From positions 310,001 through 374,000 of the forward strand of contig NZ_CP033433.1 of the NCBI RefSeq assembly GCF_003713065.1: DNA of 64,000 nt, given 5' to 3'. Origin of the DNA: Cohnella candidum. GTDB taxonomy: Bacteria; Bacillota; Bacilli; Paenibacillales; Paenibacillaceae. The translations under genes and the position numbers were made by a program. The first letter of the stretch is position 1. Each line of letters starts with the position of its first letter. Shown here piece by piece: positions 8,962 to 17,346 of this stretch. The notes below the pieces were generated by a model. It did no database searches. It worked only from the letters and a program-made list of their open reading frames with translations, and had not been told where the DNA came from.

Positions 8962-9684
8962 ATGAAAAAGCTGATTATCATACCCGCCTTTAACGAAGCT
9001 GCGAATATTGGAAAATTGCTAAAGGAACTACGTACCAAGATGAAGGATTTCGACGTAGTAGTCATCAATGACGGATCTATGGACGAGACCTCAGCCGTTT
9101 GCAGAAAGGAACGTACGAAAGTGCTCGATTTGCCCTGCAATCTCGGAATCGGGGGAGCTGTTCAAACCGGTTATCAACATGGGGTTAGCATGGGCTATGA
9201 CGTAATCATCCAAATGGACGGCGACGGTCAACATGACCCTGAATACTTGAAGGCTCTGGTTGCGCCTGTTTTAACCGGAGAAGCCGATATTGTCATTGGA
9301 TCTCGTTTTATGGAGAAGCAGGGTTACCAATCGTCATTTTGGAGAAGGGGAGGCATTCGTTTTTATACCGTGTTGATTCGAATGCTGACTGGGATATCGG
9401 TGTCGGACCCTACTTCGGGTTTTCGCGCCGTGAGTCGAGAAGTAGCAGCATATTTTGCAGTCTCCTACCCCACTGATTATCCTGAACCAGAATCGATTGT
9501 TTCTCTTAACAGGCTTCAATATCGAATCAAGGAAGTTCCAGTGAGAATGAGGGACAGGTCCGGAGGGAAATCGTCGATTCGCGGGGTTAAAACGGTTTAC
9601 TACATGGTCAAAGTTACACTGGCTATCTTAATCGATTTGCTTAAGAGGGAACATGCGGAAAAACGGTATGTTCAGGGGGGGTAA
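8962..9684 (+). CDS. GT2 glycosyltransferase (dolichyl/polyprenyl-phosphate sugar synthase type)
   Basis: The 240-residue protein has the DPM1-like GT-A fold: IIIPAFNEAANIG at the start, VVINDGSMDET, the metal-binding QMDGDGQHDPEY, and DPTSGFRA. Such enzymes transfer a sugar from a nucleotide donor to a polyprenyl phosphate on the cytosolic face. AGGGGA six bases upstream of the ATG at 8962 decides the start. No membrane helix is present; the following DUF2304 protein probably anchors it, a pairing common in bacteria. The three genes from here to 11083 are nearly contiguous and form a cassette appended to the polysaccharide cluster. Confidence 0.88.
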   Translation: MKKLIIIPAFNEAANIGKLLKELRTKMKDFDVVVINDGSMDETSAVCRKERTKVLDLPCNLGIGGAVQTGYQHGVSMGYDVIIQMDGDGQHDPEYLKALVAPVLTGEADIVIGSRFMEKQGYQSSFWRRGGIRFYTVLIRMLTGISVSDPTSGFRAVSREVAAYFAVSYPTDYPEPESIVSLNRLQYRIKEVPVRMRDRSGGKSSIRGVKTVYYMVKVTLAILIDLLKREHAEKRYVQGG

Positions 9685-9689
9685 CCTCG

Positions 9690-10115
9690 ATGGGCCACTT
9701 AAAGCTTCAAATATTTATTTTGATTATATTAGCTGCGAGCAATCTTTATATCGTCAATTCCATTCGTAAAAATATATTGGAATTACGGCATGCGTTGCTG
9801 TGGATTCTCTTAGGCATCACTTTGATCGTTTTCGTGTTTTTTCCGGGAGTGTGGAAGTTTCTTGCCCATTTCTTCGGGATCATCGAACCAGTCAATATGT
9901 TATTCCTGTTTGCCATCTTTATCTTGTTCGCCATTGTTTATGGATTGATGATGGAAACTTCGAAACTTTATAAACGGAATAAAATGATTGCCCAAGAGCT
10001 CGCGAAATTGAAGTATGCCATGGAAAACTGGAATATCGCGGGACAGGAGGCTGCCATTTCGGTGGAGTCCACTCTGGTGAATCACCCGATCTCGCCGGAT
10101 AAGGAGACCCTATGA
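9690..10115 (+). CDS. DUF2304 small membrane protein
   Basis: The 141-residue product has three to four transmembrane segments in its first 90 residues (one N-terminal, one LGITLIVFVFF, one FLFAIFILFAIVYG) and a soluble, helical C-terminal tail starting KLYKRNKMIAQELAKLK. This matches DUF2304, whose members regularly follow a GT2 glycosyltransferase and probably act as its membrane partner. It starts 6 bases after the GT2 stop and its last codons overlap the PAP2 start (ATGA at 10112), so translation of the three genes is coupled. Biochemical function of the family is not established. Confidence 0.8.
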   Translation: MGHLKLQIFILIILAASNLYIVNSIRKNILELRHALLWILLGITLIVFVFFPGVWKFLAHFFGIIEPVNMLFLFAIFILFAIVYGLMMETSKLYKRNKMIAQELAKLKYAMENWNIAGQEAAISVESTLVNHPISPDKETL

Positions 10116-11083
10116 GAAGATTAAAAGCTGTCCTCTTCACTCTTGAATTTCATGAGTGGCTATGTATCCTAATGGTTATGTTTTTGATTGTCCTTTATCA
10201 AACGGGCTTATCGGGATGGGGAATCGGATATTCCATCGCCCATATATGGGAAGAAGGCAGTCCGATCACAAAATTGTTTTTTTTGTTGCTCATTTTGCTC
10301 GGAATCGTGACTCGTTTTCTCACCGCCGGCCCCATCAAAGAATTCGGTTCGTTCCTGTTTCGTATGATGGGAGCGTTCATGGTCATGCTTTTTTGTTTTG
10401 AGTCCGTGATTTACTTCATCGAGGAGCGAAACTTACCTTTACTGGACGTTAGGCTTCTCCAATGGGATGCGTGGTTGTTTGGAGGTAAACAACCTGCTGA
10501 GTGGCTTGAGCCCATTACAACTCCGTTCTTGACTTATATATTGAGCACAGTTTACTTATTGTGGTTTCCCATGGTCTATGGAACCGTTATGTTGATGTAC
10601 ATAAAAGGTAAAAAGGCCGTTGTCGAGTATGTTTGCTTCGCTCTTATGACTTATTATATCGGTTATTTAATTTATTTAATTGTTCCAGGAATCGGTCCCT
10701 TATACGTTTATGATTTTTCCACTCCCATCGGCGGGTTAACCGCGATGATGACCGAAGGCAAGCTGATTCAGCCTGCAGCGGATGTTTTCCCCAGCTTACA
10801 TACGGGAATTTCAGTCGTGATGCTCATTCAAGTTTGGAGAAGATATCGGATTTGGACGTGGGTTTATGGTCCCTTAACAGTATTGATTATTTGCTCAACA
10901 ATATATCTTCGAATTCATTATGCGGTTGATGTATTCGCTGGGATCATTTTATCGATCGCGATTGCCTACCTTTGCCCTTTTGTTTTGCGAAAATGGGAAG
11001 ATGGCAGAAGCAAGATCTCCATGCCAATGAGCACGATTCTTGAATCGGAACATAGCGAGAGATTACAAACGATGGAAGTATAG
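10112..11083 (+). CDS. PAP2-superfamily membrane phosphatase/phosphotransferase
   Basis: The 323-residue polytopic protein shows the PAP2 active-site blocks in its C-terminal third: PSLHTGIS (with the catalytic His) and RIHYAVDVFAG (second His and Asp). The arrangement matches the PAP2_3 / Aur1-like branch, which act on lipid phosphates or transfer phospho-head groups at the membrane. The context, next to a polyprenyl-phosphate sugar synthase, suggests recycling of a lipid carrier or modification of a glycolipid used in polymer assembly. It is the last gene of the AT-rich cluster. Substrate is unknown. Confidence 0.8.
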   Translation: MRRLKAVLFTLEFHEWLCILMVMFLIVLYQTGLSGWGIGYSIAHIWEEGSPITKLFFLLLILLGIVTRFLTAGPIKEFGSFLFRMMGAFMVMLFCFESVIYFIEERNLPLLDVRLLQWDAWLFGGKQPAEWLEPITTPFLTYILSTVYLLWFPMVYGTVMLMYIKGKKAVVEYVCFALMTYYIGYLIYLIVPGIGPLYVYDFSTPIGGLTAMMTEGKLIQPAADVFPSLHTGISVVMLIQVWRRYRIWTWVYGPLTVLIICSTIYLRIHYAVDVFAGIILSIAIAYLCPFVLRKWEDGRSKISMPMSTILESEHSERLQTMEV

Positions 11084-11109
11084 GTATTCGATAAATTTAC
11101 CGCTAAGTA

Positions 11110-11118
11110 TGCTACAAT
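11110..11118 (+). promoter_or_regulatory. Extended -10 promoter candidate of dnaB
   Basis: TGCTACAAT is an extended -10 element 40 bases before dnaB. A matching -35 is not obvious, as is usual for extended -10 promoters. It lies just downstream of the AT-rich island. Confidence 0.4.
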
Positions 11119-11157
11119 AGAGAGACTATCTCAGGGAAAAGGGTTGTCGATTTCCCC

Positions 11158-12645
11158 ATGCGCGTATCGAATATCCTCGAATTTACCGAAAACCATCGGT
11201 ACTTCACCGGGCGACAATTCTCGCTCGGAGGGCTAGACCGGAAGCAATTCGTATTATTTTACCAACCGATGATCGGCGCATTCGCGGCCGGTCTCTATCA
11301 TTTTCTCTACCATTCCGTGAGCGATGACGAGACGGGGTACGGCGGGCTGGAGCCGCAGAGAAAGATGTTTCTCGGACTCGGCTTGGAACCGAACGCTGCC
11401 GGACGGAAAACGCTCATTGAGGCTTCGTCCAAGTTGGAAGCAGTGGGACTGCTTCAAGTGTTCAGGCATGACAATCCGCTGACGGAAGAAACCGTCTATG
11501 AATATTCGCTGCTGCGTCCATTGCCGGCTGCGGAATTTTTTTCGAACTTGCATCTGACCTTGCTGCTTCGCGATAAGATCGGCAAACCCGCTTTGCTGGA
11601 GCTTCGCCAAAATCTGCTGCCGACGCCCCCGGCCGAACTTGCCCGCTTCGTGAACCGGGAGGAAATCACCGTTCCGTTCTACGAGCTGTTCCGCATCGGG
11701 ACGGGCCCCGTCGACCCCGAGCTGGAGTCGGGATGGACCGAAAGCGCGACGGCCCGCGAACCGGCCAAAGCGCCGGACCGGATCCGGCACGCCGACATGC
11801 TGCTGCGTTTCCCGCGCGGTTCCGTCAACCGGATACTGGTGGAACGCTTGGGCCGGGCGCCGGAGTCGATGGCCCAGTTGAATTTTCTGGCGTATAAATA
11901 TGATCTCGAAGTACCGGAAATTTGCCGGCTGTTGGACGAGGACGGCATATTCGCTTCGGACGGAACCCTCAAATGGGAAGAACTGAACCGCCGTGCCCAC
12001 TCGATCTATCGTCAGGACCGCAAACGAGATGAAGAAAGAGAGAGGTTCCTCGCAAGGGGCGAAAGCCGTCTTGAGCTTTCCGACGAGGGCGGGCAGACTG
12101 CGGTTTCCTTGCAATCGACTGCTCAATTGCTGGACGTGCCATCGCGATTTGGTGATATGTTGTCGAAGGAAAGCTACAATGACATGCTCCGGAGGGAGCC
12201 TTACACCCGAATGCTCGAGAGACATTTCCCGGGCGCGGTGCCGGATTCGTTCGTGCGGATTTTCGAGCGAATCGACTTGAATTACAAGCTGCCCGAGCCG
12301 GTGATCAATGTTTTGATCCATTACGTGTTCGGGATGAAGCATACCCAACGGTTAACCCACGCGTTCATCGACTCCATCGCGTCCAACATGCTGGCCAAAG
12401 GTATCCATTCCTACGAGCTTGCCGCCGCTTATATACAAGAGCAGGAGAAACTCAACGCCACGCTCGAGCGCCGGCGCCGCGGGGAAGAGACAAGCAGCTC
12501 CTCCTATGGAAACAGAAGCAAAACGCAGCCTAAGCGGAAGCCGTCGATGCCCGTCGTGGAAGACAAGGAGCCTGCGAAGGAGCTGTCGACGGAGGAACAG
12601 GAACGGCTGCTTGAGTTGGCGAGAAAACTGAAAAGTGACCGTTGA
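11158..12645 (+). CDS. dnaB: DnaB, replication initiation and membrane attachment protein
   Basis: This is the Firmicutes DnaB (not the E. coli helicase of that name), a helicase co-loader that works with DnaD and DnaI to load the replicative helicase at oriC and at stalled forks. The 495-residue length is typical. The N-terminal winged-helix region (FYQPMIGAFAAGLYHFLYHS) and the C-terminal DDBH2 region (ILIHYVFGMKH followed by an Arg/Lys-rich tail) are visible. It is followed 24 bases later by its partner dnaI. In B. subtilis nrdR precedes dnaB; here the exopolysaccharide cluster does, which suggests an insertion or rearrangement. Confidence 0.93.
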   Translation: MRVSNILEFTENHRYFTGRQFSLGGLDRKQFVLFYQPMIGAFAAGLYHFLYHSVSDDETGYGGLEPQRKMFLGLGLEPNAAGRKTLIEASSKLEAVGLLQVFRHDNPLTEETVYEYSLLRPLPAAEFFSNLHLTLLLRDKIGKPALLELRQNLLPTPPAELARFVNREEITVPFYELFRIGTGPVDPELESGWTESATAREPAKAPDRIRHADMLLRFPRGSVNRILVERLGRAPESMAQLNFLAYKYDLEVPEICRLLDEDGIFASDGTLKWEELNRRAHSIYRQDRKRDEERERFLARGESRLELSDEGGQTAVSLQSTAQLLDVPSRFGDMLSKESYNDMLRREPYTRMLERHFPGAVPDSFVRIFERIDLNYKLPEPVINVLIHYVFGMKHTQRLTHAFIDSIASNMLAKGIHSYELAAAYIQEQEKLNATLERRRRGEETSSSSYGNRSKTQPKRKPSMPVVEDKEPAKELSTEEQERLLELARKLKSDR

Positions 12646-12669
12646 GTAGTATAGGGGAGGAGGGGAAAC

Positions 12670-13617
12670 ATGGAATCGCTCGGAGAAGCGCTTCGCGGCT
12701 GGCAAGTACCGGAGTCAAGAGGAAATCCGCGTGAAATCACGCGCCAAGTGCTGAATGACCCGCTGGTCGTGAAATTGCGGGAAAGATATCCGGAAATCGG
12801 CGAGAACGTGCTGCGGCAGAACCTAAACCGGCTTTACCAGATGTCCAAGGAAGCGCGGAATTGCCGGGACTGCCCGGGCTTAGACCTGTGTCCGAACGAC
12901 ATGCAGGGCCATTTTACCCGAATCACGTGTTCGGAAGTGAACGGCCGCTGGCAAGTGTTCGATCACAAGTCGCCTTGCGCGAAATGGACGGCGCACGAGC
13001 AGCAACTGGAATTCCGTCGGAAGATCACGAGCTTTTACGTCGACGAGACCATGTTCGGCGATCGTTTCGACGAAGAGGACATGGTTCGGCAGGACGGCGT
13101 ACGGCAATTAGCCGTGCACCAAATCTTCGATTACGTGGAGACGACGAGATCCGAAGGCTTGCAGAAGAACGGGCTGTTTCTAATGGGGGATTTCGGCACG
13201 GGCAAAACCTATTTGGCCGGTTATTTGCTGCAAAAGTTGGCCAAGGAGGGGTTCACCGGCGTCATCGTATACATGCCCGAATTCGTCGAGGATGCGAAAG
13301 CGCTCATGATGGAGCCCCAAAAGCTGAAGGAAACGATCACGTTAATGAAGGAAACGGATTTGCTCGTGTTCGACGACATCGGAGCGGAAAACTTAAGTCC
13401 GTGGGTGCGGGATCACGTGCTGGGCCCGATTTTGAATTACCGGATGAACCGCAAACCCACTTTTTATACTTCAAACCACGATTTGGCCGCGTTGGAGAAG
13501 CATTTTAGCTTTACCCATAAAGAAGGAGAAGAGCTTCATAAAGGCCAGCGTCTAATGGACAGGATCCGCCCATACGTGGATGTCGTTCATGTACGCGGAC
13601 GCAATCATAGAGGTTAA
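12670..13617 (+). CDS. dnaI: DnaI, helicase loader (primosomal AAA+ ATPase)
   Basis: DnaI delivers the replicative helicase to DNA. The 315-residue protein has the N-terminal zinc-binding region (Cys pairs in CRDCPGLDLC and a later ITC) that contacts helicase, then an AAA+ domain with Walker A GDFGTGKT (about residues 175-182) and Walker B LLVFDDIGAE. The strong GGAGGAGGGG before the ATG indicates efficient translation. It forms an operon with dnaB and is followed by a clear terminator. Confidence 0.95.
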   Translation: MESLGEALRGWQVPESRGNPREITRQVLNDPLVVKLRERYPEIGENVLRQNLNRLYQMSKEARNCRDCPGLDLCPNDMQGHFTRITCSEVNGRWQVFDHKSPCAKWTAHEQQLEFRRKITSFYVDETMFGDRFDEEDMVRQDGVRQLAVHQIFDYVETTRSEGLQKNGLFLMGDFGTGKTYLAGYLLQKLAKEGFTGVIVYMPEFVEDAKALMMEPQKLKETITLMKETDLLVFDDIGAENLSPWVRDHVLGPILNYRMNRKPTFYTSNHDLAALEKHFSFTHKEGEELHKGQRLMDRIRPYVDVVHVRGRNHRG

Positions 13618-13627
13618 AGGCTTGACG

Positions 13628-13654
13628 GCCGCCCGGACGGGCGGCTATTTTTTT
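13628..13654 (+). terminator. Intrinsic terminator of dnaB-dnaI
   Basis: GCCGCCC at 13628-13634 pairs with GGGCGGC at 13639-13645 around a GGAC loop, followed by a T-run to 13654. Confidence 0.9.
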
Positions 13655-13689
13655 ATTCAATCATTTATCAATTATTCTTATTGGATTTA

Positions 13690-13719
13690 TTGACAATAAG
13701 CTGGGCCATCGGTTATGAT
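13690..13719 (+). promoter_or_regulatory. Promoter of the sulfate uptake operon
   Basis: TTGACA at 13690-13695 and TATGAT at 13714-13719 are separated by 18 bases, a good housekeeping-sigma promoter. The transcript would start about 13726, at the edge of the dyad described next. Confidence 0.75.
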
Positions 13720-13726
13720 TGCCACA

Positions 13727-13749
13727 ATACCAACTAAACAGGTAGGAAT
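13727..13749 (+). promoter_or_regulatory. Dyad operator candidate (Rrf2/CymR-like) over the sulfate operon start
   Basis: TACC at 13728-13731 and GGTA at 13741-13744 form a dyad around AACTAAACA at the transcription start. The pattern of ACCAACTAAA with a distal GGTA resembles sites of Rrf2-family regulators, to which the cysteine-metabolism repressor CymR belongs. Repression when cysteine is plentiful would fit, but the regulator is not in this window. Confidence 0.4.
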
Positions 13750-13827
13750 TATCTTGCTTTATCGACCGGACCACCGGAGAGCGAGCGTGAAATCCTTCCC
13801 GACAATTCTCATTGAGGGGTGCTCGAA

Positions 13828-14937
13828 ATGAAATCATGGAAATTGATTCCTACTCTCCTGGCCGTCGCGCTGTTCGTCGTGGTGCTCTCCGCCTGCGGTT
13901 CCAAAAACGACAACGCCTCCGGCTCTTCCGCTTCGGCCAGCGCGTCCTCGGACGCGTCAGCAAGCCCGTCGGCTAAGCCGAGCGCTTCGGGTAAAACGCC
14001 GGATCCGGTCGAACTGCTGAACGTCTCTTACGACCCGACGAGGGAGCTTTACGAGGAATACAACAAAAGCTTTGCCGAATATTGGAAGCAGACAACGGGC
14101 GGCACGGTTACGATCAAGCAATCCCACGGGGGATCGGGCAAACAGAGCCGCGCGGTCATCGACGGCCTCGAAGCAGACGTGGTGACGTTGGCGCTCGCAT
14201 ACGACATCGACGCGATCTCCGCGAAGGGTCTGATCGACAAGGATTGGCAAAAGGAATTCGACCAGAACAGCACGCCTTACACCTCGACGATCGTTTTCCT
14301 CGTCCGCAAAGGCAATCCGAAAGGCATCGAAGATTGGGACGATTTGATCAAGGACGGCGTCCAAGTCATCACCCCGAACCCGAAAACGTCGGGAGGCGCG
14401 CGCTGGAACTACCTCGCCGCATGGGGATACGCCGCCAGCAAGTACAACAACGACGAAACGAAAATCAAAGAGTTCATGACGAAGCTGTTCAAAAACGTAC
14501 CGGTTCTCGACTCCGGCGCACGCGACGCGACGAACACGTTCGTACAGCGCAAGCTGGGAGACGTTCTGCTCGCTTGGGAGAACGAGGCTTACCTGGCGCT
14601 TAAGGAATTCGGCGACGATTATGAAATCGTGACGCCTTCCCTCAGCATCCTGGCGGAACCGCCGGTCGCGATCAACGATAAAGTCGTCGATAAAAAAGGC
14701 ACCCGCGAGGTTGCCGAAGCTTACCTGAAATACCTTTACACCGAGCAAGGCCAGGAAATCGCCGCGAAAAACTTCTATCGCCCGCGCTTGCAATCGGTCG
14801 CCGACAAATACAAAGACCAGTTCCCGCAATTGAACCTGCTGACGATCGATAAGGATTTCGGCGGCTGGCAGGCCGCGCAAAAGAAGCATTTTGCCGACGG
14901 AGGCGTGTTCGACCAAATCTATACGCCGGGGTCCTGA
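13828..14937 (+). CDS. sbp: Sulfate/thiosulfate ABC transporter substrate-binding lipoprotein
   Basis: The 369-residue protein begins with a lipoprotein signal whose lipobox LSAC places the lipidated cysteine at residue 23, then an Ala/Ser-rich linker tethering it to the membrane. The binding domain has the Sbp/CysP family pattern, including [13 protein letters not shown] and [12 protein letters not shown]. It captures sulfate outside the membrane and passes it to CysT-CysW. The ATG at 13828 is preferred over the GTG at 13819 because GAGGGG lies 8 bases before it. It is the first gene of a four-gene operon. Confidence 0.92.
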   Translation: MKSWKLIPTLLAVALFVVVLSACGSKNDNASGSSASASASSDASASPSAKPSASGKTPDPVELLNVSYDPTRELYEEYNKSFAEYWKQTTGGTVTIKQSHGGSGKQSRAVIDGLEADVVTLALAYDIDAISAKGLIDKDWQKEFDQNSTPYTSTIVFLVRKGNPKGIEDWDDLIKDGVQVITPNPKTSGGARWNYLAAWGYAASKYNNDETKIKEFMTKLFKNVPVLDSGARDATNTFVQRKLGDVLLAWENEAYLALKEFGDDYEIVTPSLSILAEPPVAINDKVVDKKGTREVAEAYLKYLYTEQGQEIAAKNFYRPRLQSVADKYKDQFPQLNLLTIDKDFGGWQAAQKKHFADGGVFDQIYTPGS

Positions 14938-14970
14938 CGACAGGCCCGGCAAGGAGAGATCAACCGGAAT

Positions 14971-15807
14971 ATGGCACAGGCACGCAAGAAAGACCGGCTG
15001 CTGCCGGGTTTCCGCCTCACGACGGGTTTTACGACCCTGTACCTGAGCCTGATCGTGCTCATTCCGCTGGCAGCGCTGGTCGTGAAATCGGCCGGCCTGT
15101 CGCCGGCGGAATGGTGGCATACCGTTATGGCGCCGAGGGTGCTGGCATCCTACAAGGTCAGCTTGATGACTTCTTTTTTCGCCGCGCTGGTCAATTTGGT
15201 GTTCGGACTGCTTCTCGCTTGGGTGCTGGTACGGTACCGGTTCCCCGGCAAACGGATCATTGACGGGCTTGTTGATTTGCCTTTCGCGCTGCCGACGGCC
15301 GTCGCGGGCATCGCGCTGACGACGATTTACGCCCCGAACGGGTGGATCGGCCGGCTGACCGAACCGTTCGGCCTCAAAATCGCCTACACGCCGCTCGGCA
15401 TCACGATCGCGCTCATCTTCATCGGAGTCCCCTTCGTCGTACGGACCGTTCAGCCGGTGCTGCAGGATTTGGCGGCCGAAACGGAGGAAGCGGCCGTCAT
15501 GCTGGGGGCATACCGGTGGAGATCGTTCTTCAAGGTGATCCTGCCGGAGCTGACTCCGGCGCTCATGACGGGCTTCGCCCTTGCGTTCGCCCGGGGAATC
15601 GGGGAGTACGGCTCGGTCGTGTTCATCTCCGGCAACATGCCGATGAGAACGGAAATCACGCCGCTGCTCATCATCACGAAGCTAGAACAGTACGAGTACA
15701 ACCAAGCGGCGGCGATCGCGGTCGTCCTGCTGCTGATCTCCTTCGTCCTTCTCTTGTTGATCAATTTGCTGCAGCGCTGGGCAGGCCGTCGCCTGCACGC
15801 GGCTTAA
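14971..15807 (+). CDS. cysT: Sulfate ABC transporter permease CysT
   Basis: The 278-residue inner-membrane permease has six or so transmembrane helices and the EAA loop (EEAAVMLGA, about residues 170-178) that docks the ATPase. [24 protein letters not shown] is the conserved block of CysT/CysU. It pairs with CysW to form the sulfate channel. AAGGAGAG lies about 13 bases upstream. It follows sbp and is 16 bases from cysW, so these are co-transcribed. Confidence 0.93.
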   Translation: MAQARKKDRLLPGFRLTTGFTTLYLSLIVLIPLAALVVKSAGLSPAEWWHTVMAPRVLASYKVSLMTSFFAALVNLVFGLLLAWVLVRYRFPGKRIIDGLVDLPFALPTAVAGIALTTIYAPNGWIGRLTEPFGLKIAYTPLGITIALIFIGVPFVVRTVQPVLQDLAAETEEAAVMLGAYRWRSFFKVILPELTPALMTGFALAFARGIGEYGSVVFISGNMPMRTEITPLLIITKLEQYEYNQAAAIAVVLLLISFVLLLLINLLQRWAGRRLHAA

Positions 15808-15823
15808 GGGAGGCGGAACCGAC

Positions 15824-16696
15824 ATGGCTGGAATCGTCACGAATCCGCAAGCCGGCCGTACGCGAGCCGCGACGCCGAAGCATTTGACGGAATCGAGAAC
15901 CGTTCGTTATTTGCTTATCGGCCTTGCGCTCCTGTTCGTCGCCGTGATCATCCTCATGCCTCTGGCTACCGTGCTGACGCAAGCCTTCAGCAAAGGATGG
16001 AGCTCCTACACGGAAGCGCTTCGAGACCCGGACGCGATGGCTGCGCTCCGGCTCACGCTGACGACCGCGCTGATCGCGGTGCCGCTCAACTCGCTGTTCG
16101 GAGTCGCGGCCGCTTGGGCCATCACGAAATTCAAGTTTCGCGGCAAAAACCTGCTCATCACGCTGATCGATCTGCCCTTCGCGGTGTCGCCCGTCATCAG
16201 CGGCCTGATCTACGTATTGTTGTTCGGGGCACAGGGGCTGCTCGGTCCGTGGCTGCAGGAACACGATATCCATATCATCTTCGCAACGCCCGGCATCGTG
16301 CTGGCCACGATGTTCGTGACGTTCCCGTTCGTCGCCCGAGAGCTCATTCCGCTCATGGAAGCGCAGGGCGTCCAGGACGAGGAGGCGGCGGTGAGTCTGG
16401 GTGCTCGGGGCTGGCGGGTTTTCCGCAAGGTGACGCTGCCCAACATCAAATGGGGGCTCTTGTACGGGATGATCCTTTGCAACGCCCGCGCGATGGGGGA
16501 ATTCGGCGCCGTGTCGGTCGTTTCCGGCCATATTCGCGGCGAAACGAACACGCTGCCGCTTCACATCGAGATCCTGTACAACGAATACAAATTCACGGCG
16601 GCATTCGCCGTGGCGTCCCTGCTGATGCTGCTGGCGGTCGTGACGCTTGTTGCCAAATCGATACTCGAAAGCCGCATCAGCGGGCACGAGAGATAA
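15824..16696 (+). CDS. cysW: Sulfate ABC transporter permease CysW
   Basis: The 290-residue permease is paralogous to CysT, with a soluble N-terminus of ~30 residues, six hydrophobic helices and an EAA loop (DEEAAVSLGARGW). The block LPFAVSPVISGL is typical of CysW. In the assembled transporter it would pair with CysT and a CysA ATPase. No cysA follows; the next gene is a small YezD-type protein, so the ATPase must come from elsewhere. Confidence 0.93.
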   Translation: MAGIVTNPQAGRTRAATPKHLTESRTVRYLLIGLALLFVAVIILMPLATVLTQAFSKGWSSYTEALRDPDAMAALRLTLTTALIAVPLNSLFGVAAAWAITKFKFRGKNLLITLIDLPFAVSPVISGLIYVLLFGAQGLLGPWLQEHDIHIIFATPGIVLATMFVTFPFVARELIPLMEAQGVQDEEAAVSLGARGWRVFRKVTLPNIKWGLLYGMILCNARAMGEFGAVSVVSGHIRGETNTLPLHIEILYNEYKFTAAFAVASLLMLLAVVTLVAKSILESRISGHER

Positions 16697-16734
16697 CAAA
16701 ACAATAGGTAATCATGACCAGGAGGGATCCCGAA

Positions 16735-16929
16735 ATGGCGAAAACGGTCGAATGGAACGACGAGTGGTTGGCCAGGGTACAGGCGGCGGTAGAGGGACTG
16801 AAATACGGAACGGTGCAAATCGTCGTCCATGACGGGCGGATCGTACAGATCGAGAGGACGGAGCGTTTCCGCTACGAGACTTCGGCCGATTCGCGTCACG
16901 CCGGGCAATCCCAGCAAGCCGCCAAATAA
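16735..16929 (+). CDS. YezD-type small protein (DUF2292)
   Basis: The 64-residue product contains the DUF2292 core (LKYGTVQIVVHDGRIVQIERTER), a short beta-rich unit of unknown biochemical role found next to sulfate and sulfonate uptake genes. The ATG at 16735 is 8 bases after AGGAGGG; the earlier ATG at 16714 lacks a site. It closes the sulfate operon, and its presence supports sulfur limitation as the signal of the operon. Confidence 0.8.
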   Translation: MAKTVEWNDEWLARVQAAVEGLKYGTVQIVVHDGRIVQIERTERFRYETSADSRHAGQSQQAAK

Positions 16930-16941
16930 AAACGCGCAACG

Positions 16942-16985
16942 AAAAAACGCACCCCAATGCCGCTCGGCATGGGGTGCGTTTTCGG
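16942..16985. terminator. Bidirectional terminator between the sulfate operon and yqzM
   Basis: ACGCACCCC plus ATGCCG pairs with CGGCAT plus GGGGTGCGTT (15 bp, one bulge, 2-base loop), with A-rich sequence on the left and T-rich on the right, so it can end both converging transcripts. Confidence 0.9.
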
Positions 16986-16995
16986 TTTGGCGCTT

Positions 16996-17142
16996 TTAAG
17001 AAATAATGGCTTTAATGATGACCGCCGCGGCGAACACGACGAACATAAAGCCGAACATGACGCCGAAGCCGACCGCGGTATCTTGGAAATCGTCGCGGGG
17101 TTCTTCGTTCACGTGCAGGCGCGGATCACGAATGTTTTCCAT
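16996..17142 (-). CDS. yqzM: YqzM-like small membrane protein
   Basis: A 48-residue reading frame starts at ATG 17142 with AGGAGG six bases upstream. The product begins MENIRDPRLHVNEEPRDDF, is polar for 20 residues, then has a Gly/Phe-rich membrane helix (VGFGVMFGFMFVV) and ends AIIS. This is the layout of the YqzM family of Firmicutes, function unknown. It faces the sulfate operon across a bidirectional terminator and is divergent from uvrC. It is short enough to be missed by length cut-offs. Confidence 0.8.
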   Translation of the reverse strand: MENIRDPRLHVNEEPRDDFQDTAVGFGVMFGFMFVVFAAAVIIKAIIS

Positions 17143-17346
17143 GGGAAGCCTCCTGGTCGCACTTCATTACCCCTAGTATACCCAACTTCGCTTTTTGTTG
17201 TAAAGCTTCCGGCCCGTGACAAGTTTGCGACAAAGGTGACTTTTCCAAGCCTCACGGCTTTACTCGTATGTTACAATGGAGGTTGAAAATCGGGCGGTTT
17301 GCCGGTCCCGAAGCAATCATGGTTGAGGAAGGAGGCTTCCTTGCAG

